The notes beneath the pieces are model-generated. The model saw nothing but the letters and a program-made list of their open reading frames with translations, was not told where the DNA came from and made no database searches. A program made the translations under genes and the position numbers. From assembly GCA_045647525.1 (NCBI GenBank), contig JAZRMK010000015.1:1-40771 (forward strand): a stretch of DNA of 40,771 nucleotides, in the 5' to 3' direction. How positions within the stretch are numbered: the first letter of the stretch is position 1; the number at the start of each line of letters is the position of its first letter. Origin of the DNA: UMGS172 sp045647525 (GTDB lineage: Bacteria; Bacillota; Clostridia; Oscillospirales; Acutalibacteraceae). Below, one piece after another: positions 17,012 to 24,915 of this stretch.

Positions 17012-18031
17012 ATGACTATTATAGTTACAGGTGGAGCAGGTTTTATCGGCTCGAACTTTGTTTTTCACATGTTGAAAAAGTATCCTGATTATAGAATTGT
17101 TTGTGTTGATAAGTTGACCTACGCTGGAAATCTCTCAACATTGGAACCGGTTATGGATAATCCTAATTTCCGTTTTGTTAAAATGGATATTTGTGATCGC
17201 GAGGGTATTTTCGGTTTGTTTGGTGAAGAAAAACCCGACATTGTTGTTAACTTCGCCGCAGAAAGCCATGTAGACCGTTCAATAGAAAATCCTGAGATTT
17301 TCCTGCAGACTAATATTATCGGCACTGCAACATTGATGGATGCCAGCCGTGAGTACGGTGTTACCCGCTATCATCAGGTGTCGACCGACGAGGTTTATGG
17401 TGACCTGCCCCTTGACCGTCCTGACCTTTTCTTTACAGAGGAAACTCCTATCCACACAAGCAGCCCTTACAGCAGTTCGAAAGCGGGTGCTGATTTGCTT
17501 GTGCTGGCATATCACAGAACCTATGGTTTGCCTGTAACCATAAGCCGTTGCTCAAACAATTACGGACCGTATCATTTCCCCGAAAAGTTGATTCCGTTGA
17601 TGATTGCGAATGCACTCAATGATAAGCCGTTGCCCGTATACGGTGAAGGACTTAATGTTCGTGATTGGCTTTATGTTGAAGACCATTGTAAAGCTATTGA
17701 TGTTATCATTCATAAGGGTAGGGTTGGTGAAGTCTACAATATAGGCGGCCATAATGAGATGAAGAATATCGACATCGTTAAAATCATCTGCAAGGAACTC
17801 GGTAAGCCTGAAAGTCTTATTACCTATGTTACCGATCGTAAGGGACATGATATGCGTTATGCTATCGATCCTACCAAGATTCACAATGAACTTGGTTGGC
17901 TTCCTGAAACCATGTTTAAGGATGGCATTAAAAAGACTATCAAATGGTATCTGGATAATCGTGAGTGGTGGGAAACCATCGTCAGTGGTGAGTACCAGAA
18001 CTATTACGAGAAAATGTATGCAAATCGTTAA
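17012..18031 (+). CDS. rfbB: dTDP-glucose 4,6-dehydratase
   Basis: The protein has 339 residues and converts dTDP-glucose to dTDP-4-keto-6-deoxyglucose. The NAD motif is TGGAGFIGS (6-14). The catalytic triad region is STDEVYG with Thr125, Asp126 and Glu127, and the YxxxK pair is Tyr153-Lys157 (SPYSSSKAGAD). The substrate-binding SRCSNNYGPYHFPEKLIP and RDWLYVEDHC are nearly canonical. GGAGG eight bases before ATG 17012 decides the start over an in-frame TTG at 16997. The rest of the rhamnose pathway (rmlA, rmlC, rmlD) is not in the window. The keto sugar may instead feed the DegT aminotransferase of this locus, or other genes may lie elsewhere. Confidence 0.95.
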   Translation: MTIIVTGGAGFIGSNFVFHMLKKYPDYRIVCVDKLTYAGNLSTLEPVMDNPNFRFVKMDICDREGIFGLFGEEKPDIVVNFAAESHVDRSIENPEIFLQTNIIGTATLMDASREYGVTRYHQVSTDEVYGDLPLDRPDLFFTEETPIHTSSPYSSSKAGADLLVLAYHRTYGLPVTISRCSNNYGPYHFPEKLIPLMIANALNDKPLPVYGEGLNVRDWLYVEDHCKAIDVIIHKGRVGEVYNIGGHNEMKNIDIVKIICKELGKPESLITYVTDRKGHDMRYAIDPTKIHNELGWLPETMFKDGIKKTIKWYLDNREWWETIVSGEYQNYYEKMYANR

Positions 18032-18043
18032 GGAGTGCCTGAT

Positions 18044-18739
18044 ATGTTAGAAGAACTCAAAAAAATAGTATGTGACGCCAATCTTGATTTGGTGGATAAG
18101 GGTGTTGTAATTTACACTTGGGGTAACGTCAGTGGTATTGATAGGGAAAAGGGTCTTGTTGTAATCAAACCGTCGGGTGTTGATTACGACGGTATGAGCC
18201 CCGAAGATATGGTCGTTGTCGACCTTTACACGGGTGAAACCGTTGAAGGCAAATGGAAACCGTCTTCGGATACAGCAACACATCTTGAACTTTATAAAGC
18301 CTTCCCCAAAATCGGCGGTGTCGTACATACCCATTCGATAAATGCTGTGGCTTTTGCCCAAGCTGGAAAATCCATTCCGGCTTTGGGTACTACACATGCG
18401 GACTATTTCTGGGGAGATGTTCCTTGTACGCGTGAACTCACTGAAACCGAAGTCAAGGAAGCTTACGAGAAGAATACCGGCGTTGTAATCGTTGAAACGG
18501 TTGAAAAAATGGGATATGATCCCGTTGCCATCCCCGGCATCAACGTTAAGAATCACGGTCCGTTCACATGGGGTAAGGATCCTGCACAGGCGGTTTATCA
18601 CGCAGTAGTTATGGAAAAAGTCGCAGATATGGCTATCAAGACTTTGAATTTGAACCCCAATAGTTCTATTCAGCAGTACGTGCTTGACAAACATTATGAA
18701 CGCAAGCACGGAAAAAACGCATATTACGGACAGAAATAA
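18044..18739 (+). CDS. araD: L-ribulose-5-phosphate 4-epimerase
   Basis: The protein has 231 residues, the same length as the Escherichia coli enzyme. It interconverts L-ribulose 5-phosphate and D-xylulose 5-phosphate by a class II aldolase-like mechanism. With ATG 18044 the zinc ligands fall on His95, His97 (VVHTHS) and His171 (KNHGPF), with Asp76 (SSDTATH) and Asp120 (THADYFWGD) as further active-site residues. These are the positions known for AraD. A GTG at 18035 is in frame but lies within the ribosome site AGGAG, so it is rejected. It is the last gene before a strong terminator and lies at the end of the polymer locus, with no araA or araB beside it. It may supply a pentose phosphate for a CDP-linked building block rather than serve arabinose use. 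Confidence 0.93.
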   Translation: MLEELKKIVCDANLDLVDKGVVIYTWGNVSGIDREKGLVVIKPSGVDYDGMSPEDMVVVDLYTGETVEGKWKPSSDTATHLELYKAFPKIGGVVHTHSINAVAFAQAGKSIPALGTTHADYFWGDVPCTRELTETEVKEAYEKNTGVVIVETVEKMGYDPVAIPGINVKNHGPFTWGKDPAQAVYHAVVMEKVADMAIKTLNLNPNSSIQQYVLDKHYERKHGKNAYYGQK

Positions 18740-18740
18740 T

Positions 18741-18773
18741 AAAAAAGAGCAGTCATAAGACTGCTCTTTTTTT
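18741..18773. terminator. Bidirectional rho-independent terminator between araD and GH31 gene
   Basis: A 14-bp perfect stem, 18741-18754 with 18759-18772, encloses the loop ATAA. It has A-runs and T-runs on both sides (GAGCAGTC / GACTGCTC core). It ends the polysaccharide locus on the plus strand and the GH31 gene on the minus strand. Confidence 0.93.
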
Positions 18774-18783
18774 AATTGTTTAT

Positions 18784-21264
18784 TTATTCAAACTCGCCTC
18801 TATTAAGGGTCATCATTTCGATCAAAGCATCGGCAATTCTTTGCTCTTCTATCGAGTAACCCGAAACACGCCAGCATCTCGAATGTAACGGACGCCACAT
18901 CGCGTGAATAAGTTCATTAAGTTCTGCTTTGGTTGCGTATCTTAACTGGCTCAAAGCGATTATGCTTTCTGCACGCTCTAAATAGTCGCAGTTGTCGTGC
19001 ATCAAAGAATCACCCGAAACAGTTACGGTTACTTCGTCTGCAACAGAAGCTGAAACGGTAACTGCTGTTGTGTTGATTTCCTTTTTAAGCACTACATCGC
19101 AATCGACTTCTTTGCCGTTGACAAGAACCTTGACAGAAATATTGCGGTTGAAGCCGCGAAGGTTAATATTCCACTTTCGGTTAGCAGGTATAAACGATAA
19201 ATCACCGGTTGCAGGTTTAATGGTAAATACTGCATCAGTGCCCCAATTAAGTGACATCTCTGTCTTTGCGAATGCGCCTTCTTTAAAGTTGCTGTAATCA
19301 CCTTCGTCCTCGTAGAGAGTAAAGGTGTTGTCAGCGCCGGGGAACACTATAACGTTCATCTCTGCGGCATTGCCAAGACTGTTGTCGTGAGGTGTGTGTT
19401 CTGCCATAGGAACGATAGCACCTGCTTTTGCGAGAACAGGGAATTTGTCAAGAGTACGGAACATTTTGATTTTTCTTCCGCGGTTGCTGTTGTAACGGAA
19501 ACCTTCGAAGAAATCAAACCATATACCCTTAGGCAACCAAGCTTCTACACTGCCCATTCGGGTTATGTTGTCGCTATGTTCGGTTATAGGGGCTATAATA
19601 AGTTCACTACCAAACCAGTACTGGTTTTTAGCGTCATAAGCGCCACTGCACTTCGGATGTGTATAGTACATAGGAACAATAATGGGAATAAGTTCCGAAT
19701 GGTTGCGGTAGTTCATTGTGTAGATGTAGGGGAAGAGGTTGTGACGAAGTCTTAACCACTTTTTCATTATCTCTTCTACGTTTTTGTCGTAGCACCAGGG
19801 CTCTTTTCGAGAAAACTCACTATTGGTACTATGGAGTCGGTTGACAGGTGAGAAAACACCGAACTGCAACCAACGGACAGCCAATTCGTCATCTCTGTAA
19901 CCTGCTTGATGTCCACCTATATCGTGGCTCCACCAGCCGTAACCGATGTTAGATGCGGTTGAAGTGAAGTAGGGCTGGATATCCAAAGATTCCCAACATA
20001 CAACGGTATCTCCCGAAAAACCTACGGGATAGCGTTGGCTACCCGGACCGCTGAAACGGGAGAAGAACATAGGTCTTTTACCGTCACGGGTGATGTCAAG
20101 AATATGCAGATGATTAAGCATCCAAAGAGGATCAAGAACTTCTCTTGGGTCTTTAAGCTCACCGTTTTTATTAGGCTCGTGTATCCAACCGTAGCTGTTA
20201 CCCTGCTGCCAGTCCATCCACCAGAAGTCAATTCCGTCTTCTTCATAAGGATGATGGATAATATCAAAATATTTCTCCATAAAATCAGGGTTAAGAATGT
20301 CAAGGTATACGGGATCGCCACTTTCGGGGTCGATACCGCAGGCTTCGGCCATTTCCTTATACATTGATTCGTGACGTCGAACACCGTCGGCAGGGTGAAG
20401 GTTTAAAGAAACCTTGATGTTTTCATCGTGAAGGAACTGCAATAATTCTTTATGGTCGGGGAAAAGTTCTTTATTCCAGGTATAACCGGTCCAACCGATG
20501 TTGGGGGACAGCATTGTGAGAGGCTTTAAGTCCTCATCAATGTTTACAAGATGCCAGTCCATATCAATGACACCGACCGAGAAAGGAATGTCCTCTTCTT
20601 TGAATTTGAGCATCAAATCCTTATATTCCTGCTGGGTGTATTTGTGATAACGGCTCCACCAGTTGCCAAGTGCATAAGCAGGGAGCATAGGGGGTTCGCC
20701 GGTTAATTTAAAATAGTCCTTTATGGCATCAAAGTAATTGTAACCATAGCCGAAGAAATACATATCCTCGGTGTTCTTTTCACGGCATTCAACCCAACCG
20801 TTTTCATTCAAGAGCATACGGTCTTTGTCATCAAGGATTGAAAAACCGTATCTTGATAAAACACCGCGACCTATATTGATGTTACCTGCCATCTCATCAA
20901 GAGTTTTGGCAGTACCGCCCAAATCTTCAAAATCTTCACCGAAATGCCACTCGGAAGCGGGCTCGTTTTTGAGCTTTATGGAAAGAGTTTGTGCAGAGAA
21001 AGGTTCATTCTCTGAATAAGTAAGAATCAACTCTTTTGTTTCAATAACAAGTCTTCCGCCCCAGGTTTTAACGGTAAAGTTTACATCTGGGAAATCACGG
21101 TTAAATACAGACTGCGAAGCACGGTCTTCAAACTTGCCGTTATCATTGAATTCCAAACGAACAAGTCGGTCGGTCAATACAGTGAAACGGTATTTTTCAC
21201 CTTTGACGATGTTATTCTCTGACGCAAGCGGTTTGCACGGCCAAAAAAATCTTTTGTTTGACAT
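18784..21264 (-). CDS. GH31-family alpha-glycosidase
   Basis: The protein has 826 residues and all GH31 parts: an N-terminal beta-sandwich, a TIM barrel from about 185, and C-terminal beta domains. The likely nucleophile is Asp351 in GIDFWWMDWQQG, and the acid/base is Asp419 in RYPVGFSGDT after FSRFSGPGSQ. Other marks are FSVGVIDMDWH and WWSHDIGGH. There is no signal peptide, so it acts in the cytoplasm on an imported alpha-linked sugar, most likely an alpha-glucoside or alpha-xyloside. A C-terminal helical tail from about 755 (YLERAESIIALSQLRYATKAE) is extra to the basic fold. AAAGGA lies about 11 bases before the ATG. It is divergent from fruK, and an inverted repeat near its promoter suggests sugar-responsive control. 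Confidence 0.93.
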   Translation of the reverse strand: MSNKRFFWPCKPLASENNIVKGEKYRFTVLTDRLVRLEFNDNGKFEDRASQSVFNRDFPDVNFTVKTWGGRLVIETKELILTYSENEPFSAQTLSIKLKNEPASEWHFGEDFEDLGGTAKTLDEMAGNINIGRGVLSRYGFSILDDKDRMLLNENGWVECREKNTEDMYFFGYGYNYFDAIKDYFKLTGEPPMLPAYALGNWWSRYHKYTQQEYKDLMLKFKEEDIPFSVGVIDMDWHLVNIDEDLKPLTMLSPNIGWTGYTWNKELFPDHKELLQFLHDENIKVSLNLHPADGVRRHESMYKEMAEACGIDPESGDPVYLDILNPDFMEKYFDIIHHPYEEDGIDFWWMDWQQGNSYGWIHEPNKNGELKDPREVLDPLWMLNHLHILDITRDGKRPMFFSRFSGPGSQRYPVGFSGDTVVCWESLDIQPYFTSTASNIGYGWWSHDIGGHQAGYRDDELAVRWLQFGVFSPVNRLHSTNSEFSRKEPWCYDKNVEEIMKKWLRLRHNLFPYIYTMNYRNHSELIPIIVPMYYTHPKCSGAYDAKNQYWFGSELIIAPITEHSDNITRMGSVEAWLPKGIWFDFFEGFRYNSNRGRKIKMFRTLDKFPVLAKAGAIVPMAEHTPHDNSLGNAAEMNVIVFPGADNTFTLYEDEGDYSNFKEGAFAKTEMSLNWGTDAVFTIKPATGDLSFIPANRKWNINLRGFNRNISVKVLVNGKEVDCDVVLKKEINTTAVTVSASVADEVTVTVSGDSLMHDNCDYLERAESIIALSQLRYATKAELNELIHAMWRPLHSRCWRVSGYSIEEQRIADALIEMMTLNRGEFE

Positions 21265-21322
21265 AAATTCACATATCCTTTCTTCTGGGTATGTTGAGTT
21301 TTATTTATTCCCGAGTTTTAGG

Positions 21323-21349
21323 AATGATACACATATTTAGTGTATCATT
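21323..21349. promoter_or_regulatory. Perfect 10-bp inverted repeat, candidate operator
   Basis: The arms AATGATACAC (21323-21332) and GTGTATCATT (21340-21349) are perfect inverted copies separated by seven bases. The repeat lies in the divergent gap between GH31 and fruK and covers the predicted minus-strand -10 element of the GH31 gene. There is no T-run beside it, so an operator fits better than a terminator. The binding protein is not encoded nearby. Confidence 0.6.
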
Positions 21350-21367
21350 TAATATAACGTTTTGCAA
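21339..21367 (-). promoter_or_regulatory. Probable promoter of the GH31 gene
   Basis: Read on the minus strand, TTGCAA (21362-21367) and TACACT (21339-21344) are 17 bases apart. The -10 overlaps the right arm of the inverted repeat at 21323-21349. Transcription would start about 70 bases before the GH31 start codon. TTGCAA is palindromic, so it could also serve as a -35 for fruK, but the plus-strand -10 is poor. Confidence 0.45.
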
Positions 21368-21458
21368 GGAAAACATAGCATTTTTAATACATTTAGTTAT
21401 GGATTTTTTTCTTTGTTTGTGATATGTTTAAATAAATGATGTTGAATTAGGTGAATAT

Positions 21459-22346
21459 ATGATTTATACAGTGACATTTAACCCTGCTATTGATTATTGT
21501 CTTAGTGTCAACAATTTAAAATTGGGCGAAACTAACCGTTCACAGTCGGAAGAAATATATTTCGGTGGAAAGGGTATAAATGTTTCAACCGTGCTTACAA
21601 ATCTTGGCGCAGATAATGTTGCGTTAGGCTTTACAGCAGGATTTACGGGGGACAGGCTCTTACAAGGGTTAAAGGAAAAGGGAATTAAAACCGACTTTAT
21701 AAAACTGTCTGACGGAATGACTCGAATAAATGTCAAAATAGAAGGCGAGCAGGAAACCGAAATCAACACTAATGGGCCGTCTGTTACCGAGGAACATATA
21801 GAAATGTTGCTTGAAAAACTGCAAAATTTAAGTAGAAATGATATATTGGTTCTGGCTGGCAGTATCCCGCCGTCTGTTGATGATTATATTTATAAAACCT
21901 TGATGAATAAGGTCAGTCGAAACGGCGTCAAGGTCGTAGTTGATGCAACGGATGAGCTGTTGCTCAATACGTTGCCGTTAAAACCGTTTTTGATCAAACC
22001 GAATCTGGCTGAATTGGAGCAACTCGTCGGAGAAAAGCTGTCGGATGCAAGTGAGATCATATCAGCAGCTAAGAAACTGAAAATAATGGGCGCCGAAAAT
22101 GTGCTTGTGTCAATGGGCGCCGAAGGTGCGATTTTGGTTGATGAATTTGGCAAAGTGTTTGTTGAAAAAGCGCCCGAAATTCAGGTGGTTAACACAGTGG
22201 GGGCAGGAGATTCAATGGTTGCAGGCTTTTTAAGTGCATTAGATAAAGGTTATGAGTATGCGTTAAAATATGCAGTTGCGGTTGGCAGTGCCTCTGCCTC
22301 TAAAAAAGGACTTGCAACAAAGAACGATGTTGCAGAACGTCTTTAA
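21459..22346 (+). CDS. fruK: 1-phosphofructokinase (PfkB family)
   Basis: The protein has 295 residues and phosphorylates fructose 1-phosphate to fructose 1,6-bisphosphate. PfkB signatures are YFGGKGINVSTVLTNLG near the start and the second motif NTVGAGDSMVAGF at residues about 245-258, with the catalytic Asp in GAGD. The opening TVTFNPAIDYCL is characteristic of the FruK/LacC branch. No fructose PTS or regulator gene adjoins it, unlike classical fru operons, so tagatose 6-phosphate (LacC activity) remains possible. TTAGGTGA precedes ATG 21459. The neighbouring GH31 gene points away from it, and both may share regulation. Confidence 0.88.
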   Translation: MIYTVTFNPAIDYCLSVNNLKLGETNRSQSEEIYFGGKGINVSTVLTNLGADNVALGFTAGFTGDRLLQGLKEKGIKTDFIKLSDGMTRINVKIEGEQETEINTNGPSVTEEHIEMLLEKLQNLSRNDILVLAGSIPPSVDDYIYKTLMNKVSRNGVKVVVDATDELLLNTLPLKPFLIKPNLAELEQLVGEKLSDASEIISAAKKLKIMGAENVLVSMGAEGAILVDEFGKVFVEKAPEIQVVNTVGAGDSMVAGFLSALDKGYEYALKYAVAVGSASASKKGLATKNDVAERL

Positions 22347-22375
22347 GCATTTTTCGACATTATAATATGTTTTGT

Positions 22376-22404
22376 TTGACTAATTTAAAGCATTAGTGTA
22401 TAAT
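22376..22404 (+). promoter_or_regulatory. Sigma-A promoter of the symporter gene
   Basis: TTGACT (22376-22381) and a perfect TATAAT (22399-22404) are exactly 17 bases apart. The predicted transcription start lies about 30 bases before ATG 22439. Confidence 0.85.
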
Positions 22405-22438
22405 TATTTTACATTTTTTTGTTTGAGAGAGTGATTAG

Positions 22439-23872
22439 ATGGAAAATACACCTAATATCAAGAAAAAGGCCAGTTTTACCGGATCGTTAGGTTTTGTTCT
22501 TGCTGCTGCAGGAAGTGCGGTCGGTTTGGGTAATATTTGGAGATTTCCGTATTTGGCGGCAAACGGCGGTGGCGGACTTTTTATTTTGGTTTATATCATT
22601 TTGGCATTGACCGTAGGATTTGCTCTGCTTACAACCGATATCGTAATCGGACGTAAAACGGGCAAAAATGCTCTGCATGCATTTGCCAAAATTTCTAAAA
22701 AATGGAAATTTTTGGGAATTCTTACCTTTATAGTCCCTGCGATGATTCTTACATACTACAATGTTGTTGGTGGTTGGGTAACGAAGTACTTTACAGAATA
22801 CGTCTGCTTTAACGGTAAAGAGGTTGCTTCTGACGGATATTTTGTGGACTTTATCACTTCTGATATTGCCCCTATTGTATTTATGCTTATATTCTCGGCA
22901 ATGACTGCTTTAATCGTTTATGGCGGTGTCGAAAAGGGTATTGAAAAGTTTTCGAAAATCATTATGCCGGGTCTGATTATTCTTATTATTGTTATTGCAA
23001 TATTTGTTGTGACATGTTCATACACCGATCCCGTAACAAACGAAACAAGAACAGGTTTGCAGGGCGTGTCAATGTATCTTATTCCTAACTTTAAGGGCGT
23101 TACTGTTTCCAAGTTCTTGAAGATAGTGCTTGATGCTGTGTGCCAGTTGTTCTATTCTTTGAGCGTTTCGATGGGTATTATGATTACCTATGGCTCTTAT
23201 GTTAAGAAGGATGTTAATATCAATAAGTCGGTTGCTCAAATTGAAATTTTCGACACAAGTGTTGCTATTCTTGCAGGTCTTATGATCGTTCCTGCCGTTT
23301 ATATTTTCCAAGGCCTTGACGGTATGGGTCAGGGTGCGGGACTTATGTTTGCGTCTTTGCCAAAAGTATTTCAGTCTATGGGCGCTGTCGGCAATATAGT
23401 TGCAATTTTATTCTTTGTAATGGTTCTTTTTGCAGCGTTAACATCATCGGTTTCCATTATGGAAGTTATTGTTGCTACCGGTATGGCAAAATTCAACAAA
23501 TCAAGGCATACTGTTGCCATGGCTGTATTTATAATTTTTGCCTTATTGTCGGTTGTTATTTGCCTTGGTTATAATGTGCTTTATTTTGAGATTGATCTTC
23601 CTAACGGAAAAGCAGGACAGCAACTTTTGGATGTTGTTGACTATATCAGTAACAACCTTATTATGCCGATAGTTTCGTTGCTCACCTGTATTCTTATCGG
23701 TTGGATTGTTGGTACCGAATGGATCAAGGAAGAGGTTAGAATAGGAGCCGGTAAGTTTAGTCGAGAAAAGCTTTATGATTTAATGGTAAAGTTTGTCGCT
23801 CCTGCATTGATGGTGATTATTTTCGCGACCGCTATCGGTCTTGACAGAATTATAATCAATCTTTTTAAATAG
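22439..23872 (+). CDS. Sodium:neurotransmitter symporter-family transporter (NSS/SNF)
   Basis: The protein has 477 residues, close to bacterial NSS proteins with 11-12 membrane helices. The first helix carries the sodium and substrate site, LAAAGSAVGLGNIWRFPYLA, followed by NGGGGLFILVY. The unwound helix 6 region (SVSMGIMITYGSYV) is also typical. Bacterial members such as MhsT, Tyt1 and TnaT import amino acids, often aromatic or branched, with sodium. The substrate cannot be fixed from sequence. It stands alone between its own promoter and a following hairpin, so it is a single-gene transcript. The start is ATG 22439, preceded by GAGAGAGTGA. Confidence 0.93.
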   Translation: MENTPNIKKKASFTGSLGFVLAAAGSAVGLGNIWRFPYLAANGGGGLFILVYIILALTVGFALLTTDIVIGRKTGKNALHAFAKISKKWKFLGILTFIVPAMILTYYNVVGGWVTKYFTEYVCFNGKEVASDGYFVDFITSDIAPIVFMLIFSAMTALIVYGGVEKGIEKFSKIIMPGLIILIIVIAIFVVTCSYTDPVTNETRTGLQGVSMYLIPNFKGVTVSKFLKIVLDAVCQLFYSLSVSMGIMITYGSYVKKDVNINKSVAQIEIFDTSVAILAGLMIVPAVYIFQGLDGMGQGAGLMFASLPKVFQSMGAVGNIVAILFFVMVLFAALTSSVSIMEVIVATGMAKFNKSRHTVAMAVFIIFALLSVVICLGYNVLYFEIDLPNGKAGQQLLDVVDYISNNLIMPIVSLLTCILIGWIVGTEWIKEEVRIGAGKFSREKLYDLMVKFVAPALMVIIFATAIGLDRIIINLFK

Positions 23873-23876
23873 GTTA

Positions 23877-23909
23877 AAACGGCTTGGGACTTGTAATCCC
23901 AAGCCGTTT
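23877..23909 (+). terminator. Hairpin terminator after the symporter gene
   Basis: A perfect 13-bp stem, 23877-23889 with 23897-23909 (core CGGCTTGGGA), encloses a seven-base loop, starting five bases after the stop codon. The tail TTTATTATT is only partly T-rich, so termination may be less than complete. The -35 of the cysK promoter starts five bases downstream. Confidence 0.75.
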
Positions 23910-23913
23910 ATTA

Positions 23914-23942
23914 TTGACATTACCCTTCTAAAATCATATAAT
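23914..23942 (+). promoter_or_regulatory. Perfect consensus sigma-A promoter of the cysK gene group
   Basis: TTGACA (23914-23919), 17 bases, then TATAAT (23937-23942): both hexamers and the spacing match the consensus exactly. The leader to ATG 23974 is about 25 bases, too short for a T-box or SAM riboswitch. Confidence 0.92.
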
Positions 23943-23973
23943 ATAATGAGGATTTTTCAGTTGGAGGAATTGG

Positions 23974-24903
23974 ATGGTTTACAATAATATTTTAGAGGCG
24001 TTGGGTAATACTCCTCTTATTAAGCTAAATAAAATTGTCGACCCTGACGGAGCTGATATATACGTAAAGTTCGAGGGCCTTAACGTTGGCGGCTCTATAA
24101 AGACGAGAACTGCTTATAATATGATAATCAAAGCTGAAGAGCAGGGATTACTTAACAAAGATTCAGTAATTGTTGAGCCAACAAGCGGAAATCAGGGAAT
24201 CGGCTTGGCATTGGTCGGTGCGGTAAAGGGTTATAAAACAAAAATAATTATGCCTGATTCTGTCAGTGAAGAAAGAAGAAAGTTAGTATGCCACTACGGT
24301 GCAGAGGTTATTCTTGTTCACGATGCAGGCAACATTGGAGACTGCATTGAGGAATGCGTAAAAACTGCGTTAAAAATGAAGGAAGAGGACAAAAATGTTT
24401 TCGTTCCTCAGCAGTTTGAAAATCCTAATAATCCTGACATTCAAAGAAGACAGACCGCAGTCGAGATAATTGAGGCTTTAAACGGTCCAATTGATGGCTT
24501 TTGTTCTGGAATCGGCACCGGCGGAACCATTACCGGTATTGGTGAGGTGTTAAAGGAACATAACCCGGATATGACAATCTGGGCGGTCGAGCCTGAACAT
24601 GCGGCCATTCTTTCGGGTGGCTCTATCGGTACACATATCCAAATGGGCATTGGTGACGGTGTAATACCCGAGATATTGAACCAGAATATATACAGTGACA
24701 TCTGTATTATCAATGATGACGAGGCGATAAAGACCGCGAAGGAATTGGCATCAAAGGAAGGTATTATGTGCGGAATTTCAAGCGGAACAAATGTTGCAGC
24801 GGCAATTAAATTGGCACGTGTTTTAGGAAAGGGTAAAACGGTCGTGACTGTATTGCCCGACACTGCGGAAAGATATTTTTCAACACCGCTTTTTGAGGAT
24901 TAA
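23974..24903 (+). CDS. cysK: Cysteine synthase (O-acetylserine sulfhydrylase)
   Basis: The protein has 309 residues, the standard CysK length. It makes cysteine from O-acetylserine and sulfide with PLP. Lys43 in GGSIKTRTA binds PLP, EPTSGNQGIGLA is the substrate loop, and SGIGTGGTITGIGE cradles the PLP phosphate. ISSGTN near the end binds the pyridine nitrogen. The substrate loop reads SGNQG where SGNTG is more usual, a change that could alter acceptor use. GGAGG lies six bases before ATG 23974. It opens a run with PHP, MFS and GH2 genes, whose link to cysteine is unclear. An O-phosphoserine-type or cystathionine-related activity cannot be excluded. Confidence 0.92.
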   Translation: MVYNNILEALGNTPLIKLNKIVDPDGADIYVKFEGLNVGGSIKTRTAYNMIIKAEEQGLLNKDSVIVEPTSGNQGIGLALVGAVKGYKTKIIMPDSVSEERRKLVCHYGAEVILVHDAGNIGDCIEECVKTALKMKEEDKNVFVPQQFENPNNPDIQRRQTAVEIIEALNGPIDGFCSGIGTGGTITGIGEVLKEHNPDMTIWAVEPEHAAILSGGSIGTHIQMGIGDGVIPEILNQNIYSDICIINDDEAIKTAKELASKEGIMCGISSGTNVAAAIKLARVLGKGKTVVTVLPDTAERYFSTPLFED

Positions 24904-24915
24904 GGAATATTTAAA

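Noticed and set aside
18047..18709. 220-codon minus-strand open frame
   Set aside because: It mirrors araD almost end to end, while AraD has all its catalytic residues.
19387..19755. Plus-strand open frame inside the GH31 gene
   Set aside because: It is opposite a conserved GH31 catalytic region and shows no domain.
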